The notes beneath the pieces are model-generated. The model was given only the letters and a program-made list of their open reading frames with translations, did no database searches and was not told the DNA's origin. A stretch of 32,147 bases of DNA from Sediminibacterium sp. (GTDB lineage Bacteria; Bacteroidota; Bacteroidia; Chitinophagales; Chitinophagaceae): assembly GCA_021300455.1 (NCBI GenBank), contig JAJTDP010000009.1, positions 1-32,147 of the forward strand, read 5' to 3'. Positions within the stretch are counted from its first letter, which is position 1. Each line of letters starts with the position of its first letter. The translations under genes were made by a program, and so were the position numbers. Shown one piece after another: positions 19,897 to 27,564 of the stretch.

Positions 19897-21750
19897 TTAT
19901 TTACTAAACAATCCATCTAAATAATCCTCCTTTAATTCAACATAGGTAGGGGCACCAGAAGCAGTAATGGTGGGAATATCGCAGTCTGATAAAGATTCTA
20001 TCAAGGCATGCATTTCTTTATGACTTAATGCTTGGCCTGCTTTAATGGCCATTTGACGGGCCATGCAGCGAATGAGCTTTTCTCTTTTGCTAAATTTAAT
20101 ATCACCACTAAAATGTTTGAACTGTTCTAGTAGTAATTCAATTGCATTTTTCTCGTTACCTGAAATCACATCGGCAGGTATACCTTGTATAATAAAACTA
20201 TTTTGACCAAAGGGTTCAATTTCATATCCAATAAGGGCAAGGTCTTCAATAATATCTTCTAGCAGTATGGCATCACTCACACTTAGTTCTAATACCACAG
20301 GGAATAAACTTTTTTGAGTCGCATGAGGCTGTGCGCTTGCCTTTTGGAATTTTTCATACAAGACTCTCTCGTGTGCTAACTGTTGGTGAATTATAATTAC
20401 CCCACTTTGCGATGGGGCTAATATATATGTTTGATGCAATTGAAGTAGGCTTGCTGTTTCTTCTATTTGTAGGGGGTTGCCTTCTTTATACAAACCCATC
20501 GATGAAGCTTTTACAATATAAGATTCGCCAGCTGCATCCAACCCTTCATTCGAAGAAGGAATATCTGTAAAGAAACTTTTCCAGTCTTGCTTGGAAGCAT
20601 TCTCGCTTCTTGAAATTAAATGCGCCTGATTTTTTTTGCTAAAGCCTTCATACAAGGACTGCTTAGTGGTATTATTGTATTTTTCGTCTGTAAAAGGTTT
20701 TTGAATGGCATCTAATTGTTGAATATTCGCATCCAAAGAAAAATCTAAAGAAGGAGCTACACTAAATTGCGCTAAAGCATGTCGAACGGCTGCTTGCACA
20801 AAGGCGTAAATTATTTTATCGTCTTCAAATTTTATTTCTTGCTTGGTAGGGTGCACGTTAATGTCTACTTGTGCGGGATCTACATCAATATATAATAAAT
20901 AACTAGGAAAATTTTCTTTAGCAATTAAACCTTCAAAGGCATTGGCAACCGCATGATGCAAATAAGCACTTTTAATAAAACGACGGTTTACAAAAAAGTA
21001 CTGATCGCTTCTTGTTTTTTTAGCGGTATCTGGTTTGCCTACAAAGCCTGTAATAGTTAAGTAGTCGGTTTTTTCACCCACTGTTACAAGTTTCGATTGA
21101 TAAGCATTACCTAAAACCTGAATGGCTCTTTGTTTAAAAGGGCCACCCTCCCAATGATATACATCTTGTCCATTGCTAGACAAACTAAAATAAATTTCAG
21201 GAAAGGCGAGGGCTACTCTTGTAAATTCTTCAATAATATGTTTAAGCTCGGCGCTATTACTTTTTAAAAAATTTCTTCTAGCAGGCACATTAAAAAATAA
21301 ATTTTTCATACTAATACTCGTACCTACTGGACAAGCAACAGCACTTGTATCTGTCACTTTACTATTTTCAATTTCTACAGCTGTGCCCATTTCATCTTCC
21401 GCTCTTCTCGTTTTTAAACTTACTTGTGCAACGGCTGCAATAGAAGCCAAGGCTTCTCCACGAAAACCCATGGTTCTGATTTGAAATAAATCCTCGATGG
21501 TACTTATTTTACTAGTGGCATGACGAGCAAATGCATTTTGTGCATCACTGGCATTCATGCCCTTGCCATTATCAATGACTTGAATCAGGGCCTTGCCCGC
21601 ATCGTTGACGAGTAATTTAATTTCGGTGGCACCGGCGTCAACCGCATTTTCTAATAGTTCCTTTACCGCGCTGGCAGGTCTTTGTATAACCTCACCTGCC
21701 GCAATTTGATTGGCTATGTGGTCTGGCAGTAAATGAATGGTATCGGGCAA
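19897..21750 (-). CDS. mutL: DNA mismatch repair protein MutL (TTG start)
   Basis: MutL, 617 residues from the proposed start, couples mismatch recognition by MutS to strand processing. The N-terminal GHKL ATPase is complete: ELLENAVDAGA (N box), DNGKGM, ATSKI, and MGFRGEALASIAAV. A linker of about 100 residues and a C-terminal dimerisation domain follow. CMARQMAIKAG, the family's Cys-containing motif, is visible; I do not see the DQHAxxER endonuclease motif intact (IHQQLAHERVLYEKF stands in its place). The open frame runs back to an ATG at 21828, but that adds a hydrophobic leader, crosses the divergent promoter and overlaps the peptidase gene. TTG at 21748-21750 gives MPDTIHLLPDHIANQIAAGE, the normal MutL N-terminus. 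Confidence 0.95.
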   Translation of the reverse strand: MPDTIHLLPDHIANQIAAGEVIQRPASAVKELLENAVDAGATEIKLLVNDAGKALIQVIDNGKGMNASDAQNAFARHATSKISTIEDLFQIRTMGFRGEALASIAAVAQVSLKTRRAEDEMGTAVEIENSKVTDTSAVACPVGTSISMKNLFFNVPARRNFLKSNSAELKHIIEEFTRVALAFPEIYFSLSSNGQDVYHWEGGPFKQRAIQVLGNAYQSKLVTVGEKTDYLTITGFVGKPDTAKKTRSDQYFFVNRRFIKSAYLHHAVANAFEGLIAKENFPSYLLYIDVDPAQVDINVHPTKQEIKFEDDKIIYAFVQAAVRHALAQFSVAPSLDFSLDANIQQLDAIQKPFTDEKYNNTTKQSLYEGFSKKNQAHLISRSENASKQDWKSFFTDIPSSNEGLDAAGESYIVKASSMGLYKEGNPLQIEETASLLQLHQTYILAPSQSGVIIIHQQLAHERVLYEKFQKASAQPHATQKSLFPVVLELSVSDAILLEDIIEDLALIGYEIEPFGQNSFIIQGIPADVISGNEKNAIELLLEQFKHFSGDIKFSKREKLIRCMARQMAIKAGQALSHKEMHALIESLSDCDIPTITASGAPTYVELKEDYLDGLFSK

Positions 21751-21761
21751 TTTTAGTCGCT

Positions 21762-21789
21762 TTTGAAGTGTGTAAAAGTAGTAAATTTG
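21762..21789 (+). promoter_or_regulatory. Bacteroidota-type promoter for the M3 peptidase
   Basis: TTTG at 21762-21765 and a perfect -7 box TAAATTTG at 21782-21789 are separated by 16 bases, at the short end for this promoter class. The box is 19 bases before the ATG at 21809. It lies in the gap between the divergent mutL (true start at 21750) and the peptidase. Confidence 0.5.
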
Positions 21790-21808
21790 CCACTTAAAAT
21801 ACCATATA

Positions 21809-23533
21809 ATGACAAGAACAGCAGACATTCAAAAACTAAGCCATCAGTTTCTTCCTACCGATGCTGTTTTAACCAATTGGGAGGGCCTGGAGCCTTATTT
21901 TAAGACCTTATTAGGTCAAGATTTAGATTCTGTTGCCACCCTTGAAAAATGGCTTCAAAACCTAAGTGAACTAGAAGCCTTTATTAGTGAAGATGCTTGT
22001 TGGAGACAAATCAAAATGACCTGCGATACCACCGATAAATCTTTAGAAGAGTCCTTCAATTATTTCTGCATGGAGATTCAGCCTAAAATGCAACCCTATG
22101 CAGATGCACTTAATAAAAAATTAATCGCCTGTCCACATACGGCTGAGCTGAATCAATCTGCTTATTTTACTTATTTACGTTCGGTTAAAAAAAGCATTGA
22201 ATTATTTAGAGAAGAAAATATTCCTATTCAAGCGGAGTTAAGTGTATTACAACAACAATATGGAACCATTGCTGGAAAAATGACTATTCAATTTAAGGAG
22301 CAAGAATATACATTGCAACAAGCAGCTCAGTTCTTAGAAAGTCCAGATAGAGCTATTCGTGAAGAAGTTTATCTAAAAATACAAGAGCGTCGTTTGCAAG
22401 ATCAAACCAGTATGCATGATTTATTTACTAGCTTGATTCAAAAAAGAAATCAGGTAGCTATCAATGCAGGCTTTGCTAATTATAGAGATTATAAATTTCA
22501 AGAGTTGGGAAGATTTGACTATGCTAAAGAGGACTGCTATCAATTTCATGAAGCCATTAAATTACATGTACTTCCACTGATTGATAAAATTTATGCACGC
22601 AAAAAAAAGAAATTAGGACTTACTACTTTAAAGCCTTGGGATACAGAAGCAGAGCCAGCAGGCGTAGCTCCTTTAAAGCCATTTACAGACGGCAAAGATT
22701 TATACAATAAATCAGTGGCTTGTTTTGAAAAACTGAATCCATTTTTTGCAGACTGCTTGCGCAAGATGGATGAGCTTAAACATTTTGATTTAGAAAGTAG
22801 AAAAGGAAAAGCGCCGGGTGGGTATAATTGTCCCTTGGCTGAATCGGGTGCGCCATTTATTTTTATGAATGCAGCCGGTCAAATGAGTGATGTGACTACC
22901 ATGGTGCATGAAGGCGGCCACGCTATACATTCTTTTTTAGCGCACCCACTTTCATTAACTGCTTTTAAAGAGTATCCCATGGAAATGGCTGAAGTAGCAA
23001 GTATGTCAATGGAATTATTTACCATGAATCATTGGCAAAGCTTTTTTGACAACGAAGAAGATTTAAATAGAGCCAAAGAACATCAGTTAGAAAGAACCAT
23101 TACTATTTTTCCTTGGATTGCTATTATTGATAAGTTTCAACATTGGGTTTATGAAAATCCTATGCATACAATAGAACAGCGTACTGCTTCTTGGAAAAAT
23201 ATTGTAGCAGAATTTTCAACAGACAGCATTGACTATTCAGGTTTAGATATGTATAGAGCTATTGGATGGCAAAGACAACTGCATTTATTTGAAGTGCCTT
23301 TTTATTATATAGAATACGGTATTGCACAATTAGGTGCTATTGGGATGTGGATGCAATATCAAAAAAATCCAACGCAGGCTTTAGAGAATTATATGAATGC
23401 CTTAAGCTTAGGTGGTACAAAAACCTTACCTGAATTATATAAAACAGCAGGAATTGAATTTAATTTCTCACCCGATTATGTAAAAAACTTGATGGATTTT
23501 ACGAATCAGGAATTAGAAAAATTATACGATTAA
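21809..23533 (+). CDS. M3 family oligoendopeptidase (PepF-like)
   Basis: A 574-residue zinc metallopeptidase that cleaves short peptides in the cytoplasm; no signal peptide is present. The gluzincin motif HEGGH (367-371) provides the two His zinc ligands and the catalytic Glu. The downstream EYPMEMAEVASMSMEL segment supplies the third ligand Glu. Upstream GGYNCPLAESGAPFIFMN is typical of the oligoendopeptidase F branch. Length agrees with the family (about 560-610). It is divergent from mutL and its stop codon abuts the stop codon of convergent ricT with no spacer. Confidence 0.95.
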   Translation: MTRTADIQKLSHQFLPTDAVLTNWEGLEPYFKTLLGQDLDSVATLEKWLQNLSELEAFISEDACWRQIKMTCDTTDKSLEESFNYFCMEIQPKMQPYADALNKKLIACPHTAELNQSAYFTYLRSVKKSIELFREENIPIQAELSVLQQQYGTIAGKMTIQFKEQEYTLQQAAQFLESPDRAIREEVYLKIQERRLQDQTSMHDLFTSLIQKRNQVAINAGFANYRDYKFQELGRFDYAKEDCYQFHEAIKLHVLPLIDKIYARKKKKLGLTTLKPWDTEAEPAGVAPLKPFTDGKDLYNKSVACFEKLNPFFADCLRKMDELKHFDLESRKGKAPGGYNCPLAESGAPFIFMNAAGQMSDVTTMVHEGGHAIHSFLAHPLSLTAFKEYPMEMAEVASMSMELFTMNHWQSFFDNEEDLNRAKEHQLERTITIFPWIAIIDKFQHWVYENPMHTIEQRTASWKNIVAEFSTDSIDYSGLDMYRAIGWQRQLHLFEVPFYYIEYGIAQLGAIGMWMQYQKNPTQALENYMNALSLGGTKTLPELYKTAGIEFNFSPDYVKNLMDFTNQELEKLYD

Positions 23534-24904
23534 TTAATTTGCGCTTGGATTCGATGGTCCGTTGCTCGGTCCGTTGCTCGGTCCGTTAGAGGGTCCATTA
23601 TTAGGTCTTGGTCCGTTATTGGGTCTTGGACCATTATTAGGTCTTGGTCCGTTGTTTGGTCTTGGTCCGTTATTGGGTCTATTGTTGGGCCCGTTGTTAG
23701 GACGGTTATCGTTTCTTTGTTGAGGACCATTGTTAGGTCTTGGTCCGTTATTAGGTCTATTGTTGGGCCCGTTGTTAGGACGGTTATCGTTTCTTTGTTG
23801 GTCTTTTCTTCTGCGATCATTCTTTTCCAATGAACGTAAACTTATCTGACCTACTAATTCTACAAATTCTGGTTCTACCTCTTTATTTTTACTAGCAATT
23901 TCCACCGCTTGTAATTCCTCTACTGCAATGCCTTGCTTATTTAATTTTTTAATTTCAATAACGCGGTCAATCGTTAAAGGAAAATGTTTGGTATTATTAG
24001 GAAGGGTATACCACATTAAATTTTTAAAAATATCTTTTTTAATTAAAAAGGCCTGACCCATCACTGTTTGAAGCGTATCTGCATAATCAGGGAAACCTTG
24101 TAGGGCGTCTAAATAAGTATCTAATTCAAAATTCAAACAACATTTTAATCGACCACATTGTCCACTCAACTTTGTTTGGTTGATAGATAAGTTTTGATAA
24201 CGCGCAGCAGTCGTGTTCACGCTTTTGAAATCGTGTAACCAAGTACTGCAACAAAGTTCTCTTCCACAACTTCCAATACCACCTACTTTAGCGGCTTCTT
24301 GTCTAATACCTATTTGACGCATTTCCACTTTTACTTTAAACTCACCAGCAAAAGTTCTAATTAATTCTCTAAAGTCAATTCTATCATCAGCTGTATAAAA
24401 GAAAGTTCCTTTTTTACCATCGGCCTGTAATTCCACTTCACTTAATTTCATTTCCAATCGAAGGTCTCTAGCAGCGGCACGACTACGAGACAACATAGCG
24501 GCTTCTCTACTTTTGCTAATATGGTAAGTTTCTAAATCTCTTTCGTTACTTGCTCTTAAAATCTTTTTCATTTCAGGGCTGAACTCATCGGTGCCTCTTT
24601 TCTTTAATTGTATACGCACCAATTCACCCGTCAAGGCAATCTCCCCTAGGTCAAAACCATTGACGCCTTCTACGGTAACGTAGTCGCCTTTTTCAAAATG
24701 TTGTGAGGTGGTGTTTCTAAAGAATTCTTTTCTACTGCCTTGTTTGAAGCTAACTTCTACTACTTTGCATTGTGTAGCGGCATCGTCGATAGGTAAATCG
24801 CGTAACCAATCATGGACATTTAGTCTATTACAACCTCCTGTACTACAGCCTCCATTACTTTTACACCCGTTTGGTGTTCCTGTTCCACAAGATCCACATC
24901 CCAT
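23534..24904 (-). CDS. ricT: RicT/PSP1-domain protein with Asn-Gly-Pro repeat tail
   Basis: A 456-residue protein. The PSP1 domain is recognisable around 46-265, with the conserved Cys block GSCGRELCCSTW (Cys213, 218, 219) and GQCGRLKCCLNFE (Cys250, 255, 256). In Bacillus, RicT (YaaT) works with RicA and RicF as an iron-sulphur complex that steers RNase Y; the partner in Bacteroidota is unknown. The N-terminus is Cys/Gly-rich (Cys3, 6, 14, 20, 25) before NRLNVHDWLRDLP. From about residue 364 the protein ends in a disordered, Arg-studded repeat of RPNNGP and SNGP units, encoded by near-identical tandem DNA. It lies 72 bases downstream of holB on the same strand, a pairing also known in other bacteria. 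Confidence 0.93.
   Translation of the reverse strand: MGCGSCGTGTPNGCKSNGGCSTGGCNRLNVHDWLRDLPIDDAATQCKVVEVSFKQGSRKEFFRNTTSQHFEKGDYVTVEGVNGFDLGEIALTGELVRIQLKKRGTDEFSPEMKKILRASNERDLETYHISKSREAAMLSRSRAAARDLRLEMKLSEVELQADGKKGTFFYTADDRIDFRELIRTFAGEFKVKVEMRQIGIRQEAAKVGGIGSCGRELCCSTWLHDFKSVNTTAARYQNLSINQTKLSGQCGRLKCCLNFELDTYLDALQGFPDYADTLQTVMGQAFLIKKDIFKNLMWYTLPNNTKHFPLTIDRVIEIKKLNKQGIAVEELQAVEIASKNKEVEPEFVELVGQISLRSLEKNDRRRKDQQRNDNRPNNGPNNRPNNGPRPNNGPQQRNDNRPNNGPNNRPNNGPRPNNGPRPNNGPRPNNGPRPNNGPSNGPSNGPSNGPSNPSAN
23537..23800. repeat. Tandem repeats encoding the RicT tail
   Basis: Short GGTCCGTTGCTC-type and GGTCTTGGTCCGTTATTG-type units are repeated many times. On top of this, a 65-base block at 23658-23722 recurs at 23736-23800 with one difference, an offset of 78 bases (26 codons). 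All units are multiples of three, so the reading frame of ricT is kept. Confidence 0.95.
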
Positions 24905-24976
24905 ATTATGTAAGTTCTACTGTTAATAATAAAATACCGTGCCTTGCTTCTTTTCTCTGGTTCTCTCGCTTACTTG

Positions 24977-26179
24977 CTAGGCTTCTGTCAAAATTAAGGT
25001 TTTGTTCTGAATGATATGATAGAACTTGATACCCAAGGCCATAAATAGCATTTTTGGGTTGGCATTTCTCTCAATATAGTAGGTAGCCTTGTCTATTTCT
25101 TGAATAATGGCCTCCATTTGCCCTACACTAGCTATCTTATTGATTCTTAAGGCGAAATCCTTTAAATCGGGGTCTAAAGGCAGGTCGGTACCCAATATTT
25201 TTAAACGAATACTTTGCTCCAGTAAATGGTTAAAATACTTCAAAAACTGCTTCTGAGGCTCCCTGCCCATTTTACTGGTCTCATCTACCCATTTTACCTG
25301 GGCCACTGGCCCATTTTTCAAAATGGCGTTTAACCACTCTCTTATTTGGCTGAGGTAGTCGGCATCGCTATGTTGTAATAAATGAAGGGCTTCTCTATAA
25401 TTACCATCAGACATAGAAGCAATCTGTGCTGCTTTTTCTTTTTCAATTTGTCCTTTACTAATTAAAGCGGCTTCAATTTCATTACTTGCTAATCGAGGCA
25501 CTTTAATAAATTGACATCTGCTTAAAATAGTAGGTAAAATATTTTCTTCACTGGCAGCTACTAAAATAATAATGGTATTGTCTGGAGGTTCTTCAATTAA
25601 TTTTAAAAGTATATTCCCTTCCTTGCCTAAGTATTCGGGCATCCACATCACGAGTACCTTATAAGCACTTTCAAAACTTTTAAAAGATAATTTTTTTTTC
25701 ACTTCAGCACACTCAGCAGCGCTAATATTACCTTGTTTGTTTTCGGCTTTGATAAATTGTAACCAATCAAAAACATTTCCATAAGGATAGCCCATGATAA
25801 ATTCTCTCCACTCTTCAATATAATTAGCACTTAAATTTTTTTCTCCTGGCTTTTCTGTAATGGAGGGAAATGAAAAATGTAAATCGGGGTGCATGAGTTT
25901 ACTAGCTCTATGATAAGCGGGTAAATCTTGTATTTGATCTGGTGTGTAGAAAGTATCTGCTTGCACTGCTGTAGTGGCCCCTCCAAATAAATCATCCGCC
26001 GCATTTTCATGGGTAGCAGGCAAACTTACAATGTATTGTGCAAAAGCAATGGCCAAAGGCAATGCCCCTGCGCCTTCTGGGCCTGCAAATAATAAAGCAT
26101 GACTTAGTCTTTTTTGTTCTACTAAGTGAACTAATTGCTTTTTTAATGCCTCCTGACCTATGACTTCGCTGAATAACAT
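24977..26179 (-). CDS. holB: DNA polymerase III delta-prime subunit
   Basis: A 400-residue clamp-loader subunit of the AAA+ fold. It opens with the typical VIGQEALKKQLVHLVEQKRLSHALLF start. The P-loop position reads GPEGAGAL (33-40) without the Lys-Thr/Ser pair, as expected for delta-prime, which does not hydrolyse ATP. The SRC motif (ILSRCQF) that supplies the arginine finger to the neighbouring subunit is present. There is an insertion of about 60 residues after the P-loop region (about 52-115), where many homologues have a zinc module; no cysteine pattern is seen. A near-consensus -7 box (TATCTTCG on the minus strand, 26184-26191) lies almost at the ATG, which would make the mRNA leaderless. 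It is followed by ricT. Confidence 0.93.
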   Translation of the reverse strand: MLFSEVIGQEALKKQLVHLVEQKRLSHALLFAGPEGAGALPLAIAFAQYIVSLPATHENAADDLFGGATTAVQADTFYTPDQIQDLPAYHRASKLMHPDLHFSFPSITEKPGEKNLSANYIEEWREFIMGYPYGNVFDWLQFIKAENKQGNISAAECAEVKKKLSFKSFESAYKVLVMWMPEYLGKEGNILLKLIEEPPDNTIIILVAASEENILPTILSRCQFIKVPRLASNEIEAALISKGQIEKEKAAQIASMSDGNYREALHLLQHSDADYLSQIREWLNAILKNGPVAQVKWVDETSKMGREPQKQFLKYFNHLLEQSIRLKILGTDLPLDPDLKDFALRINKIASVGQMEAIIQEIDKATYYIERNANPKMLFMALGIKFYHIIQNKTLILTEA

Positions 26180-26234
26180 GCAACGAAGATAATGGATAGT
26201 TTATAAAAGCCGGCTAAAAAACAGCCCTAGAGAT

Positions 26235-26759
26235 TTATTTCAAATAGGATAAAATAGACTCGCTATCTGGCTTAACGTTGCTTGGAAAATAAGCCATCAT
26301 TTTGCCATTTTCATCAATTAAAAACTTATTAAAATTCCAGGAAATACTAGCATCTAAAATGCCATTTTTAGATTTCTGTGTAAGCCATTGATAAATAGGT
26401 GCAGCATTGCTTCCTTTTACATCAATTTTATCAGCTAAAGGAAAGCTAACACCATAATTTTTTTTACAAAAATCTGCAATCTCTTCATTAGTTCCTGCTT
26501 CTTGTCCGCCGAATTGGTTGCAAGGAAATCCTATGATCACTAATTTATCTTTATACTGCTCATATACTTTTTCTAAACTTTCGTATTGAGGGGTATAACC
26601 ACATTTTGAGGCGGTGTTGACAATTAATATTTTTTTGCCTTTGAAGCTGGCTAGGCTTAAGTTTTTACCATCAATACTTTTTACGGTAAAACTATGTATG
26701 CTTTGAGCGTTAGTAGTTAGTACAGAGGCCATAAGTAAAATGCTTAATAATATTTTCAT
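26235..26759 (-). CDS. Glutathione peroxidase-family thiol peroxidase, exported
   Basis: A 174-residue peroxidase of the thioredoxin fold. The catalytic set is visible: Cys53 in NTASKCGYT, Gln in NQFGGQE, and Trp-Asn in SWNFNKF. Cys98 in DFCKKNYGVSFP is a candidate resolving Cys, which would suggest thioredoxin rather than glutathione as reductant. Residues 1-19 form a signal peptide (MKILLSILLMASVLTTNAQ), so it acts outside the cytoplasm. The open frame reaches a GTG at 26777, but the ATG at 26759 begins directly with the signal peptide and sits about 29 bases after a perfect -7 box. It is a single-gene unit between comF and holB on the same strand. Confidence 0.95.
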   Translation of the reverse strand: MKILLSILLMASVLTTNAQSIHSFTVKSIDGKNLSLASFKGKKILIVNTASKCGYTPQYESLEKVYEQYKDKLVIIGFPCNQFGGQEAGTNEEIADFCKKNYGVSFPLADKIDVKGSNAAPIYQWLTQKSKNGILDASISWNFNKFLIDENGKMMAYFPSNVKPDSESILSYLK

Positions 26760-26788
26760 AGTGTTTGAATTTTGCACAATGAATATAA

Positions 26789-26796
26789 CAAAATTA
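26789..26796 (-). promoter_or_regulatory. -7 promoter box for the peroxidase gene
   Basis: The minus strand reads TAATTTTG, a perfect TAnnTTTG match, 29 bases before the ATG at 26759. Transcription would start near 26784, so the GTG at 26777 would have almost no leader. This favours the ATG. The -33 element is not clear. Confidence 0.4.
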
Positions 26797-26811
26797 TTTA
26801 GAAAAAGTTGA

Positions 26812-27564
26812 CTAGATCGTATAAGCGGCAGCCACCAAGCTAAGGGAATGAGGCCTAGCCTCGCTTAGTATATACTTACAAACAGATTCAATAGTGGCCC
26901 CTGTAGTAATGACATCATCCACTACTAATACATTTTTTTCAGCTATTTGAGTAGGGTCAATGATAGAGTAGTTTTGAGGGCCAAGCTGGGTTCTTTGAAT
27001 TCTATCCTTACTGGTTTGACTGATTGCATTTTTGTGCTTCATTAGCATAGGAAGAATTTGAATATGTGGAAGTTTTTCTTGAATGCCTTCGCAAATAAGG
27101 AGAGCTTGGTTATAGCCTCTTGCCCTTTGTTTGTTTTTACTTATGGGAATAGGAATCATGCAATCAATATTTTTAAATCTTTGGCTATGGAGCATATCCC
27201 TCCCAATGATATTGCCTAGTAGCCTGCCTGCTTTTTTTTGATTTTTATATTTTAAAGCAAAAACCAAAGACTGCACAATACTGTCCTTGGTAAAAAATAA
27301 ACTGGCGCCCGCTTCATGCAGGGGTACTCTTCCCCAAAATATTTTTTCAATGGTATTTTGTGCAATGGGTAAAAAATGAGTATAGGGTAAATTTTTTTCA
27401 CAGGCGGCGCATAAAATATTTGCTGAGGGTAGCTCTTCGCTGCCGCAATGCATACAAATATGCGGGTAGAATAAATGTAAAAATCCTGTACTGTATGCTT
27501 GAAGACGATTAAGAAAGGTTCTAATGAATGTAAGTGGTAATTTTATGTACGTTAACTTAGGCAT
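26812..27564 (-). CDS. ComF family phosphoribosyltransferase-like protein
   Basis: A 250-residue cytoplasmic protein. The N-terminal region has a four-Cys zinc-finger-like set (Cys37, Cys40, Cys52, Cys55). The C-terminal half is a type I phosphoribosyltransferase fold with the PRPP loop VLVVDDVITTGATIE (about 205-219). The RARGYNQA motif is the ComF-family hallmark. In naturally competent bacteria ComF helps DNA uptake or strand transfer; in others the role is unknown. Its ATG overlaps the end of radA by 8 bases on the same strand, so the two are coupled. The link to RadA, a DNA-branch-migration helicase, fits a shared role in recombination or transformation. Confidence 0.9.
   Translation of the reverse strand: MPKLTYIKLPLTFIRTFLNRLQAYSTGFLHLFYPHICMHCGSEELPSANILCAACEKNLPYTHFLPIAQNTIEKIFWGRVPLHEAGASLFFTKDSIVQSLVFALKYKNQKKAGRLLGNIIGRDMLHSQRFKNIDCMIPIPISKNKQRARGYNQALLICEGIQEKLPHIQILPMLMKHKNAISQTSKDRIQRTQLGPQNYSIIDPTQIAEKNVLVVDDVITTGATIESVCKYILSEARPHSLSLVAAAYTI

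Noticed and set aside
23537..23800. Regular short repeats that could suggest a CRISPR array.
   Set aside because: There are no unique spacers of constant length, the units are multiples of three, and all lie in the frame of ricT.
23530..23820. A 96-residue minus-strand frame rich in Thr, Asp and Ile repeats.
   Set aside because: It is an alternative frame of the same tandem repeats that encode the RicT tail; the RicT frame is continuous with a conserved domain and this one is not.
26200..26234. Small palindrome AGCCGGCT downstream of the peroxidase gene as a terminator.
   Set aside because: The stem is only four base pairs with no proper loop; the nearby T run is not placed after a stable hairpin.
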